From an uncultured Asticcacaulis sp. (GTDB lineage: Bacteria; Pseudomonadota; Alphaproteobacteria; Caulobacterales; Caulobacteraceae), in contig CAMLLA010000099.1 in assembly GCA_946480525.1 (NCBI GenBank), forward strand, positions 1-11,435: a DNA stretch of 11,435 bases, read 5' to 3'. Shown piece after piece: positions 5,503 through 11,435 of this stretch; the stretch's first letter is position 1, and the number at the start of each line of letters is the position of its first letter. A model generated the notes under the pieces. The model had not been told where the DNA came from, searched no databases, and worked only from the letters and a program-made list of their open reading frames with translations. The position numbers and the translations under genes were made by a program.

Positions 5503-5982
5503 CTACCGGATTTCGACGATCTCGATGGCGGCGCCATCCAGCATAGCTTCATCGCCCTCGGACTTGCCCATCAGCACGCGCGCCAGCGGCGAGACGTAGG
5601 AAATGCTGCCGGCGGCGGGATCGGCCTCGTCCTCGCCGACAATGCGGAAGGTCTGGATCCGGCCGTCCTCGCGTTCGATGGTCACCGTGCAGCCGAACAC
5701 GACGCGGTCGGGCGAGGTTACCGGATCGATGCGCTGGGCCGACCCCAGGCGTGCGGTGAAGTAGCGCAGGTCACGGGTGGCGCGCGCCATGGCGGTGCGG
5801 TCGTCGCTGACGCTGCCGGACGCCTGGGCGGCGGTCCACGCGGTCTTCGCCTCGGCAAAGGCTGCTTCCAGTTGCGCCAGGCCTTGCGGCGTCACGAGAT
5901 TGGGATGCGGCGAGATCGGGCGGTCGGGCAGGTTGGCGGCCGCTGATTCGTGGTCTTCGTCCCTGGTAAAGGCTACGCTCAT
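5503..5982 (-). CDS. GreA/GreB-family transcription factor with altered tip residues
   Basis: 159 residues, close to the 158 of E. coli GreA. The C-terminal FKBP-like domain (about 92-159) is well conserved: RVVFGCTVTIEREDG, FRIVGEDEADPAAGSISYVSPLARVLMGKSEGDE. The N-terminal coiled coil (about 33-85) is present and ends TARLGSAQRIDP. At its tip, the GreA motif G-D-L-K-E-N, whose Asp41 and Glu44 hold the Mg2+ needed for transcript cleavage by RNA polymerase, reads G56-S-V-S-D60-D61. The first acidic residue is thus Ser and the second Asp. The N-terminal 30 residues (RPISPHPNLVTPQGL) are of the type seen in alphaproteobacterial Gre-like proteins. It may therefore bind the polymerase secondary channel without full cleavage activity (inference). 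The ATG at 5982 lies 5 bp after the TAA of the transporter gene, and GGAAGG further upstream is the nearest ribosome site, so it is the second gene of an operon. Confidence 0.88.
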   Translation of the reverse strand: MSVAFTRDEDHESAAANLPDRPISPHPNLVTPQGLAQLEAAFAEAKTAWTAAQASGSVSDDRTAMARATRDLRYFTARLGSAQRIDPVTSPDRVVFGCTVTIEREDGRIQTFRIVGEDEADPAAGSISYVSPLARVLMGKSEGDEAMLDGAAIEIVEIR

Positions 5983-5987
5983 TCTTG

Positions 5988-6842
5988 TTATATTGCCTTC
6001 CGTTTGGGCAGGAACAGCCAGATGCCGGCGCCGACAATCATCGCCGCGCCGACAAAGGTCATGCCATCGACCCGGTCACCGAAGAAGATCATGCCGAAGC
6101 CGACGCCCCACAGCATCTGGGAATACTGGGTGGGAGCGATGCGGCTGGCGGGTGAGTACCGACTGGCAAAGCCGATGACCACGTTGGCCGCCGCACCCAG
6201 AATGGCGTAGCCGGCGATCAGAAGCCATTGCGCGGGCGTCGGCGCGACCAGATGGCTGATCGACAGAAGCCCGCCGATCGCCAGCGGAAACAGGGTGACG
6301 GCACCATAGAGGGAAATGGCCTTTTCCTCACGCGTGATGCGCAGCAGGACCGACATGAAGGCGGCGATAAAGCCGCAGCTGACGGCCGCCAGGTGACCGA
6401 TGCCGATCTCGCGGAAACCCGGGCGCAGCACGACCAGGACCCCGGCAAATCCCAGAACGACGGCCAGCCAGCCCTTGGGTGTCACGGGTTCCTTCAGCAG
6501 CCAGGCCGACAGGGCGGTGATGGTCAGCGGCATCAGGAAGATGAGCGCGAAGGCCTCGGCCATGGCCAGGTGGGTGAAGGCGACGATGCTGGTGAGCATG
6601 CCGGCAGTGGCCAGGCAGCCACGCAAAACCCACAGCCACGGCTGTCTGGCCCTGACCATGTCCAGCACCGTATCGCCCCGCCGCCAGGCCAGCGGAATGA
6701 CAAAGATCGAAAACAGGCTGCCGAAGACCATCAGCTGGTAGGGCGGGACGGCGCCGTGGATGCCTTTGACACAGGCGTCGCTGATGGCGAAAAACGCGTA
6801 CGCCACAAAGCCCAGAAACACACCGCTCTTCAAAATGCCCAA
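5988..6842 (-). CDS. DMT-superfamily transporter with two EamA domains (TTG start)
   Basis: 284-residue inner membrane protein with about ten hydrophobic helices arranged as two repeated EamA domains (about 9-137 and 148-278). The first repeat ends MAEAFALIFLMPLTITALSAWLLKE and the second contains the equivalent ASRIAPTQYSQMLWGVGFGMIFFGD. Family members move small metabolites, amino acids or drugs; the substrate here cannot be deduced. The start at 6842 is TTG: an in-frame TGA lies 34 bp upstream and no ATG or GTG lies between. AGGA about 10 bp before the TTG serves as ribosome site, and the resulting N-terminus (MGILKSGVFLGFVAYAFFAISDACVKGI) is typical for the family. A hairpin lies just upstream at 6865-6893. 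The gene is followed at 5 bp by the GreA-like gene. Confidence 0.9.
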   Translation of the reverse strand: MGILKSGVFLGFVAYAFFAISDACVKGIHGAVPPYQLMVFGSLFSIFVIPLAWRRGDTVLDMVRARQPWLWVLRGCLATAGMLTSIVAFTHLAMAEAFALIFLMPLTITALSAWLLKEPVTPKGWLAVVLGFAGVLVVLRPGFREIGIGHLAAVSCGFIAAFMSVLLRITREEKAISLYGAVTLFPLAIGGLLSISHLVAPTPAQWLLIAGYAILGAAANVVIGFASRYSPASRIAPTQYSQMLWGVGFGMIFFGDRVDGMTFVGAAMIVGAGIWLFLPKRKAI

Positions 6843-6864
6843 GGCGAAAAAATCCTGCTCGAAT

Positions 6865-6893
6865 GCAGCCCTTCATAGCGAAGTTTCGGCTGC
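6865..6893. repeat. Hairpin in the leader of the EamA gene
   Basis: On the minus strand GCAGCC (6893-6888), GAAA bulge, CTTC (6883-6880 region), a 5-nt loop, GAAG and GGCTGC (6870-6865) form a two-part stem of 6 and 4 bp. It lies between the stop of the 4-TM protein gene (6920) and the TTG start at 6842. A T6 tract (6856-6851 region) follows only after a gap of about 9 nt, overlapping the ribosome site area. It may be a weak terminator for the upstream gene or a structure tuning translation of the transporter. Confidence 0.4.
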
Positions 6894-6919
6894 GCTCAAG
6901 CGATGTGGGGGGACGGACC

Positions 6920-7351
6920 CTAATGCGCCATCTCGATATCCTTGCGCGCCGACACCGAAGTGATGATGAAGCCGGCTACCGTCTCCATAAGCACCATGGC
7001 GGTAATCAGGAAGAAGGTCGAAGTGGCAAACGACCGCAGAAGCAGGAATTCGACCAGGCACAGGATGAACAGGAACATGTTCAGCACGTGCTTGAGAAGG
7101 ACATCATTGGCCGACCGCGCCGAGGCGATGACACCGAAGAAGAAGGCGGCCAGAGCGACGACCAGGATAACGTCGCTGGTCTGGAGCTGCCAGACACCGC
7201 CCGATGCCGACATGGGGATCTGACTGACCGGGCTTTTCAGCGAACTGGCGACGACGCTCGAGGACGTGCCGAAACCGCCCGTGCCCAGGGCCAGGGCATT
7301 ATAGATGGCGACGGGGATGGCGAGAAAGGGAAAGGAACGCAGGATGGACAT
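6920..7351 (-). CDS. Four-helix inner membrane protein, unknown function
   Basis: 143 residues. ATG at 7351 is chosen over the longer frame from 7396 because AAGGAG sits 6 bp upstream. Four hydrophobic segments are visible at about 5-23, 60-78, 87-105 and 111-131. A Gly/Ser-rich segment (24-58, including GTGGFGTSSSVVASS) sits between helices 1 and 2 and would be a periplasmic or cytoplasmic loop, and a short charged tail (SARKDIEMAH) ends the protein. I do not recognise a family. It is transcribed in the same direction as the EamA transporter 77 bp downstream and divergently from the exported protein at 7512. Confidence 0.75.
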   Translation of the reverse strand: MSILRSFPFLAIPVAIYNALALGTGGFGTSSSVVASSLKSPVSQIPMSASGGVWQLQTSDVILVVALAAFFFGVIASARSANDVLLKHVLNMFLFILCLVEFLLLRSFATSTFFLITAMVLMETVAGFIITSVSARKDIEMAH

Positions 7352-7511
7352 GGAGGTCTCCTTACAGTTCCCGCAAGTTTCGAAGGCGCGAGCCAAGGAT
7401 GCAATGTGGTGGGCGGGTGTCGTTCCGTAAGGGATGGATCAGGAAAGCGGCTTTACCCGGAGTGGATGCGGCACTAGACTGGATGGACGGCAAGCCTGTT
7501 GGGGGGAAAGT

Positions 7512-8249
7512 ATGCGGATATCGGGACTTGTGTTGATCGGAGCATTGGCGGCGGGCGCCGTGTCGGCGCAGACGGCGCCGGACCCGAAGGCCAATCGCGG
7601 ACCGTTCCGCTCATTCGTTACCCTGAAGGCGCTGGGTAAGGCCCGGGTGGTCGAAGGCCCTGTGGCCTATGACACGGTGCTGTTTTCGCAAGCCCTGGCC
7701 TATACGACGACGGGCGCGCTGAAGGCCGACCTCAAGGACATCAAGCCCAAGCGTGGCAAGGAAGCGGAAATCCTGCTGCCCGCAGGCACGGTCATGTTCG
7801 CCCTGGCCAAGGGCGCGCCTGACGCCAATACCATGTGGTGCACGCTCAAGGCTGCCGGCCAGGCAAATATGTGCGTCGCCGCCGCCAAGGGCCGCAAGGA
7901 TGCGGGATACGTTGTCTACAAGACCAGCGCCAATCCGGCCTTCGACGGTGGCCCGCCCGCGAGCATCGTAACCTGGGTGCAGGCGCCGGAATTCGACATC
8001 CAGGATACGGTTGTCGATTCGGGCTACCGCATCGATTTCGCGCTCAAGACCAGCGAAACCATGACGGTCGAGAAGCGGTATTATATCGGTGACGATCTTC
8101 AGGTCAGCAGTTCGGCGAAGCTTATGAGCCGGCACGATGTGATTTTTTCTAACATTGGCGGCGAGGCCCTTTATGTCGCCTATGATCCGGCCAGCAACAG
8201 CTTCAGCGCCAGACGCTTCGACACTGAAGCCGAGGCCGTGGCGCAGTAG
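7512..8249 (+). CDS. Exported protein of unknown function (245 aa)
   Basis: The chosen ATG at 7512 is preceded by GGGGGGAAAGT and opens a clear Sec signal peptide (MRISGLVLIGALAAGAVSA, cleavage before Q20). Earlier in-frame ATG 7434 would bury it. The mature protein (about 226 residues) is predicted periplasmic. It has two cysteines, Cys110 and Cys121 (MWCTLKAAGQANMC), close enough for a disulfide loop, and alternates short beta-like stretches (YDTVLFSQALAYTTTGAL, AEILLPAGTVMFALAKG, EALYVAYDPASNSFSARRF). No known domain is recognised. The 160-bp gap to the divergent gene at 7351 must contain both promoters, but I cannot place them confidently. It is followed 63 bp later by a second exported protein gene in the same direction. 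Confidence 0.8.
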   Translation: MRISGLVLIGALAAGAVSAQTAPDPKANRGPFRSFVTLKALGKARVVEGPVAYDTVLFSQALAYTTTGALKADLKDIKPKRGKEAEILLPAGTVMFALAKGAPDANTMWCTLKAAGQANMCVAAAKGRKDAGYVVYKTSANPAFDGGPPASIVTWVQAPEFDIQDTVVDSGYRIDFALKTSETMTVEKRYYIGDDLQVSSSAKLMSRHDVIFSNIGGEALYVAYDPASNSFSARRFDTEAEAVAQ

Positions 8250-8279
8250 ACGTCGGGCCGTCAGCGGTAGATATTGCTT

Positions 8280-8294
8280 ATAGCCTAGGGCTAT
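8280..8294. repeat. Short perfect hairpin before the 8313 gene, possible promoter overlap
   Basis: ATAGCC-TAG-GGCTAT is a 6-bp inverted repeat with a 3-nt loop. It overlaps a loose Caulobacter-type promoter, TTGCTTA (8274-8280), 9 bp, GCTATCCA (8290-8297), located 15 bp before the ATG at 8313. The -10 element is thus inside one arm, which would suit an operator, but both assignments are weak. Confidence 0.3.
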
Positions 8295-8312
8295 CCAAAA
8301 TCGGACGACTGC

Positions 8313-8756
8313 ATGACAAACCGCCTGATCGCCGCCGCCGGGCTGGCGCTTGCCCTGACATTTGGGGCAGCCCCCAGTCTGGCATGCCGGATTACCAAAG
8401 ACTTTGACGTGAAGGATTTAGAACCTGTCGACGTCATCGTGCTGGGCCGGATACAGAACTATAAGGTCGTCCGGGAAAGGTACCCTTACGCACGCTTCGA
8501 CGTCGTGGTCGATCAGGTCGTCAAAGGCGCTCCCCGACAAAAACTCACGGTCGTCTGGGGGCCTGGCAGCTTCGAACCGCCGGAGACGATGACGAAAGGG
8601 GAATATTTTGTCGCCCTGCGCAAACCGAATGCGCGGACTTCCACCTATGCCAAGGATGCGTCATGGGAAGTGGTGGCGGAAATTTGCGGCCAGTCCTACA
8701 TGTTCCCCGTGGATCGCTGGCAGGCCGAAAGGGTCAGGCGCTTTGTGAAGTTCTAG
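8313..8756 (+). CDS. Small exported protein, possibly TIMP/netrin-like OB fold
   Basis: 147 residues. The signal peptide is at 1-24 (MTNRLIAAAGLALALTFGAAPSLA) with cleavage before Cys25; the motif SLAC is not a good lipobox. The mature part starts with Cys and contains VDVIVLGRIQNYKV, YARFDVVVDQVVKGAP and KLTVVWGPG, then GEYFVALRKP and EICGQ with the second Cys at 125. A Cys at the mature N-terminus followed by a 'V.V.G.V......A.F.V..V.KG' beta pattern is reminiscent of secreted TIMP/netrin-like OB-fold proteins, where the N-terminal Cys is disulfide-bonded; this is a suggestion only. The ribosome site is weak (GGAC). The stop region overlaps the convergent NAT gene by 23 bp (8734-8756). Confidence 0.75.
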   Translation: MTNRLIAAAGLALALTFGAAPSLACRITKDFDVKDLEPVDVIVLGRIQNYKVVRERYPYARFDVVVDQVVKGAPRQKLTVVWGPGSFEPPETMTKGEYFVALRKPNARTSTYAKDASWEVVAEICGQSYMFPVDRWQAERVRRFVKF

Positions 8757-9528
8757 GCGCTGTGTCGGTCAGGGCGATGCCGAACAATTCCTCCACCACG
8801 CCCGGCAATGCCTCCGCGGTTATGGTGCGTTCGGTCGCTTCGCCGCCGGCAAACACGCGCAGGTGGTCATCGACGAGCAAGATGCGGCCATCGTCGGTGT
8901 GGCGCATGATCAGCCGCTTTTGCGTGAAGATGCTGTCAGGCGAGGTCGAGTTGAACCAGTTGGCCGGAACGAAGTCGCACAGCTCGAAGCGGTCGAGATT
9001 GAAGCTGTAGAGATTGTCCCAGCCGTCTGGCATCTGCGCCTGCGCGATGTATTCGCCGTCACGCACAATCAGCCGATAGGTATCGTAATCCTGCCGGACC
9101 GGTGTGTCGATCAGGCTGAGGTCCATGGGCTCACGGATGGCCAGCCGGCCATAGCCGGTGTCGCACAGATACTGCCGGCCTTCGATAGTGGCGATGATGA
9201 CCATGTGGGTGCGCGGCCGCCGCTCGGGAAAGGTCATGGGCCGCGCGCCCGCCAGAGTGAACGGAATGCCTATGGCCGTCAACGCCATGGCGAACAGGCT
9301 GTTGACCTCATAGCAATAGCCGCCGCGCCGCGTGGGAACGATTTTGGCGACGATGTCCTCCGGTACGATCGATACCACCTTGCCGGCCCGCACATCGAGA
9401 TTTTCGAACGGCACCGTGCGCAACTGGCGCTGCATCAGCTGCTTCAGTGTAGCGAAGGTCGTGGCTGGGTGGCCGTCGAACCCGATGCGTTTCAGATAGG
9501 CGTCGAGGTTGAAATTGTCAGCGTGCAT
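8734..9528 (-). CDS. nat: Arylamine N-acetyltransferase
   Basis: 264 residues. Transfers an acetyl (or other acyl) group from acyl-CoA to arylamines and hydrazines in the cytoplasm. The complete catalytic triad of the family is visible: Cys72 in RRGGYCYEVN, His108 in PRTHMVI and Asp123 in YLCDTGYG (family usually VDVGFG). The N-terminal motif VPFENLD (39-45) and the length agree with bacterial NATs. GGAG with 6-bp spacing precedes the ATG at 9528. The gene follows the glutathione S-transferase gene in the same direction after 83 bp, which contains a strong hairpin (9556-9585). The two may form a detoxification pair. The physiological substrate is unknown. Confidence 0.93.
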   Translation of the reverse strand: MHADNFNLDAYLKRIGFDGHPATTFATLKQLMQRQLRTVPFENLDVRAGKVVSIVPEDIVAKIVPTRRGGYCYEVNSLFAMALTAIGIPFTLAGARPMTFPERRPRTHMVIIATIEGRQYLCDTGYGRLAIREPMDLSLIDTPVRQDYDTYRLIVRDGEYIAQAQMPDGWDNLYSFNLDRFELCDFVPANWFNSTSPDSIFTQKRLIMRHTDDGRILLVDDHLRVFAGGEATERTITAEALPGVVEELFGIALTDTAPRTSQSA

Positions 9529-9555
9529 GAACGTCTCCGTAAGAGCCGCCTTTTA

Positions 9556-9585
9556 GGACGGTTTGCCGCGGCAGGTAAACCGTCC
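9556..9585. repeat. Perfect 9-bp hairpin between GST and NAT genes
   Basis: GGACGGTTT (9556-9564) and AAACCGTCC (9577-9585) pair perfectly around a 12-nt loop that itself contains the palindrome GCCGCGGC (9565-9572). On the minus strand the stem is followed by TAAAAG rather than a T-run, so it is not a canonical terminator. It begins 26 bp after the GST stop and ends 27 bp before the NAT start, where it may stabilise or partly terminate the transcript. Confidence 0.55.
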
Positions 9586-9611
9586 CGATCGGTCAGCCCG
9601 TCCGGGGACAA

Positions 9612-10259
9612 TCAGCCTCCTGACGCCGCCAGGAACGCCGCTTTTTGGGCTTCGTAAGCGCGCTGATAAGCCGGGCGGGCTTCGCCGCGCGCGACATAGG
9701 CGGCGACCGTCGGAAACGTATCCAGCAGGCCGGAGGGCTTCAGTCTTTGCAGCACCGAAATCATCATCAGGTCACCGGCGCTGAAATCGCCGTCGAGCCA
9801 GCCTGCGTCAACGCATGGCGAAAGTTGGTCAAGCCGCTTGCGCAGGCGGTCTACGACGACCGGCATGCGCGCCTCGGCCCAGGGCTTATCGGCTTCCAGT
9901 AGCCGTGCATTGGCGAATTCCAGGATCGGCGGCTCTATCGTATTGACCGCGCAGAACATCCAGGTGATGGCGCGCGACCGGGCGTCCGCGTCCTGGGGCA
10001 GCAGGCCCGGATGCGTTTCGGCGATGCGCAGGATGATCGACCCGGTCTCAAAGAGGGCGAGATCACCGTCTTCGTATGTAGGGATCTGCGCAAAAGGGTT
10101 GAGCTTGAGATGCGCCGGCTGTTTCAGCGTCTCGAACGTCATGGGGCGGACGTCGTAGGGCTGGCCCACCTCTTCTAGCGCCCAGCGTACACGGGTGTCG
10201 CGTGCCAGACCCCGGCCGCCGTCAGGTGAACGTTGGAACGCAGTAATGGTCGGGGTCAT
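9612..10259 (-). CDS. Glutathione S-transferase family protein
   Basis: 215 residues. It probably conjugates glutathione to electrophiles, or uses it as a cofactor, in the cytoplasm. The N-terminal thioredoxin-fold domain (about 4-85) includes the family landmarks RVRWALEEVGQPYDV, the cis-Pro in NPFAQIPTYEDGDLALFETGSI (Pro60, with Glu71-Thr72 at the place of the glutathione-binding Glu-Ser), and ILRIAE. The helical C-terminal domain (about 90-210) contains GDFSAGDLMMISVLQRL, the N-capping box region. ATG 10259 is chosen because GGAG lies 7 bp upstream; the in-frame ATG 10283 would add MHHKRSLA and has no such site. The N-terminal insert SPDGGRGLARD is characteristic of one bacterial GST subgroup. 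The substrate is unknown. Confidence 0.9.
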   Translation of the reverse strand: MTPTITAFQRSPDGGRGLARDTRVRWALEEVGQPYDVRPMTFETLKQPAHLKLNPFAQIPTYEDGDLALFETGSIILRIAETHPGLLPQDADARSRAITWMFCAVNTIEPPILEFANARLLEADKPWAEARMPVVVDRLRKRLDQLSPCVDAGWLDGDFSAGDLMMISVLQRLKPSGLLDTFPTVAAYVARGEARPAYQRAYEAQKAAFLAASGG

Positions 10260-10335
10260 GGCGAGGCTCCGTTTGTGATGCACTTATAAGCACATCGAAG
10301 GGCATTCGTCCCGATCGACACGACCGGAGAGAAAA

Positions 10336-11435
10336 TTACCTGACCAGGCGGATCTTCGATGTGCCGGCGGCGCCTGTGCCCGCGCTCAGATTGGTCAGGT
10401 TCCACGTCGTATTGTTGAGGATCAGCCGCCAAATCACCAGCGTCAGGCTGTCGCTTTCCACGCCCGATTTCGCGTTCAGGGTCAGTTCGCGCGACGGCAG
10501 CCAGATCAGGCCGGTCAGCTTGTTGGCGACCGAGTCGTTGAGCACGAACTGCGATTTCGACAAGCCTGCCGCCTCATACATCAACAGGTCCTTGTAGGTG
10601 CCGGAAGTCGGCGCGCTCAGGGCCGCGGAGATGCCGCTGTTGAACTGGATCTTCGATGTATCGGCGAAATAGAAGGTGACGCCGCTGCCGGTCCAGGTGC
10701 CGCCATTGACGTTCCAGCCGCCGTTCTTGATGACGTAGACGCCGGGGGCGAAATTGACCCTGGCGTTTGAATTATTGAAGTTGAACCAACCGCAATAGAC
10801 GCCGGGCGTCATGTTGACCGTGGCGCCGTTGTAGTTGCCGTTCGATTGGGTGCAGGTCGCCGAGGCTGGCATAGGCAGCGTGCCGGCATAAGGGTCGTCC
10901 TCGGCCTTGCAGTTCAGTTCCAGCTGGGGGACAGTGGTCGAATTGCGGATGACGTTGGCGCCCTTGATGCACACCTTCTTGAAGTTCAGTGTGCTGCCGG
11001 AATTGAAGGTGGCGGCGGGATTGGCCGCCGACTTGACGTGAATCTCGCAATTGGGCGCCACGACATTGGCGCCGCTGTTGACCAGCAGCGCCTGGCTGCC
11101 CGATGGATCGAGCACGTAGATGCACGGCCGCGCCGCCTTGCTGATCGTGTTGACCGCCGTAGAGGTCGCCATCAGTTTCACCTTGTCCATGCCGACGATC
11201 TTCAGCAGATAGGTCGGCGCTTCGGCCGTCGCCGTTCCTGTCAGGGTCAGCACGTCGGCCGCAGGACTGGAGGAGGAGGAGGTGCTGGCATAGGTCTGGG
11301 CCGCGCCCGACAGCCGGTCATCGACGTTGCGGGCAAAGGTCTTGCGCGCGGTGTCTTCCATCTGGCTCGACTGGGTCACGCCGGCAATGACAGCGGCATC
11401 GAGCGCGTCCTGCATGTCCGTCTTGATCGAAGTGG
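10336..11435 (-). CDS. TadG-family (Flp pilus assembly-associated) protein, N-terminus cut by window edge
   Basis: At least 365 residues are visible; the start lies beyond the right edge, since the frame stays open to base 11435 and reads TSIKTDMQDALDAAVIAG there. That segment is the typical region just after the N-terminal membrane helix of the TadE/TadG-like domain (PF13400 type). A Ser-rich linker (ASTSSSSSP) follows. Next comes a conserved extracytoplasmic domain with several Cys (PCIYVLDPSGSQALLV, NCEIHVKS, CTQSNGNYNG, GVYCGWFNFNN) and repeated Asn/Gly-rich beta motifs such as FAPGVYVIKNGGWNVNGG and FYFADTSKIQFNSG, ending WNLTNLSAGTG and a basic tail. It is probably anchored in the inner membrane with most of the chain outside, linked to type IVc (Tad) pili or surface adhesion. 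No other tad gene is in the window. The ATG at 11415 is internal. Confidence 0.82.
   Translation of the reverse strand, partial: TSIKTDMQDALDAAVIAGVTQSSQMEDTARKTFARNVDDRLSGAAQTYASTSSSSSPAADVLTLTGTATAEAPTYLLKIVGMDKVKLMATSTAVNTISKAARPCIYVLDPSGSQALLVNSGANVVAPNCEIHVKSAANPAATFNSGSTLNFKKVCIKGANVIRNSTTVPQLELNCKAEDDPYAGTLPMPASATCTQSNGNYNGATVNMTPGVYCGWFNFNNSNARVNFAPGVYVIKNGGWNVNGGTWTGSGVTFYFADTSKIQFNSGISAALSAPTSGTYKDLLMYEAAGLSKSQFVLNDSVANKLTGLIWLPSRELTLNAKSGVESDSLTLVIWRLILNNTTWNLTNLSAGTGAAGTSKIRLVR

Noticed and set aside
6228..6878. 216-aa plus-strand open frame opposite the EamA transporter
   Set aside because: Translation is Gln/Asp/Gly-rich and antisense to clear membrane helices; it is a shadow.
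8863..9657. 264-aa plus-strand open frame opposite the arylamine N-acetyltransferase
   Set aside because: Antisense to a gene with an intact catalytic triad; no domain or ribosome site.
9612..10283. Longer start (10283) for the glutathione S-transferase
   Set aside because: The GGAG ribosome site lies inside the extension, directly before the ATG at 10259, and family N-termini match the shorter form.
1..11435. CRISPR array, insertion sequence or phage module
   Set aside because: No regularly spaced repeats, no transposase or integrase-like reading frame, and no terminal inverted repeats with target duplications were seen.

Overview
The window looks like chromosomal DNA from a GC-rich alphaproteobacterium, most likely of the Caulobacterales (an Asticcacaulis/Caulobacter-like organism). 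This is inferred from the codon and base composition, from a Caulobacter-type promoter (TTGCACT-N13-GCTACCAT), from tRNA genes without an encoded CCA end, and from the gene families present: a periplasmic aldose epimerase, a TadG-like pilus protein, and a GreA-like factor with the alphaproteobacterial N-terminus. There is no insertion sequence, CRISPR array, rRNA or phage module. Most genes are housekeeping or accessory metabolism and stress genes interleaved with small unknowns.

Left part (1-2646, minus strand). A signal-peptide-bearing galM runs off the left edge. Its 240-bp upstream region holds a paired palindrome, a possible promoter (TTGACG/AATATA) and then an intrinsic terminator lying between that promoter and galM, which suggests an attenuated leader or a small RNA. 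To the right is a two-gene unit: a zinc alcohol/formaldehyde dehydrogenase followed 2 bp later by a small single-TM protein of unknown function.

Middle (2647-5502). A small exported Gly/Ala-rich protein (plus) converges on two small overlapping minus-strand genes of unknown function, with a long hairpin terminator inside the overlap zone. A 453-aa protein of unknown function follows on the plus strand. Its 3' end contains a consensus promoter (TTGACA-N17-AAGAAT) that starts about 2 nt before a cloverleaf-complete tRNA gene with anticodon CGU (Thr) but an unusual anticodon loop (C37, U38). Immediately beyond the tRNA lies a frameshifted gene remnant on the minus strand.

Right part (5503-11435). 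On the minus strand are a 4-TM unknown protein, a DMT/EamA transporter (TTG start) and a GreA-like factor with altered tip residues; the last two form a tight operon ended by a weak terminator. Two exported proteins on the plus strand follow (245 and 147 aa; the second may be OB/TIMP-like). The minus strand then carries an arylamine N-acetyltransferase with an intact Cys-His-Asp triad, a glutathione S-transferase, and a TadG-family Flp pilus-associated protein running off the right edge. The NAT and GST genes form a plausible small xenobiotic-conjugation pair.

The items most worth a second look are the atypical but promoter-equipped tRNA with its flanking gene remnant and unknown 453-aa neighbour, and the terminator-containing leader upstream of galM.
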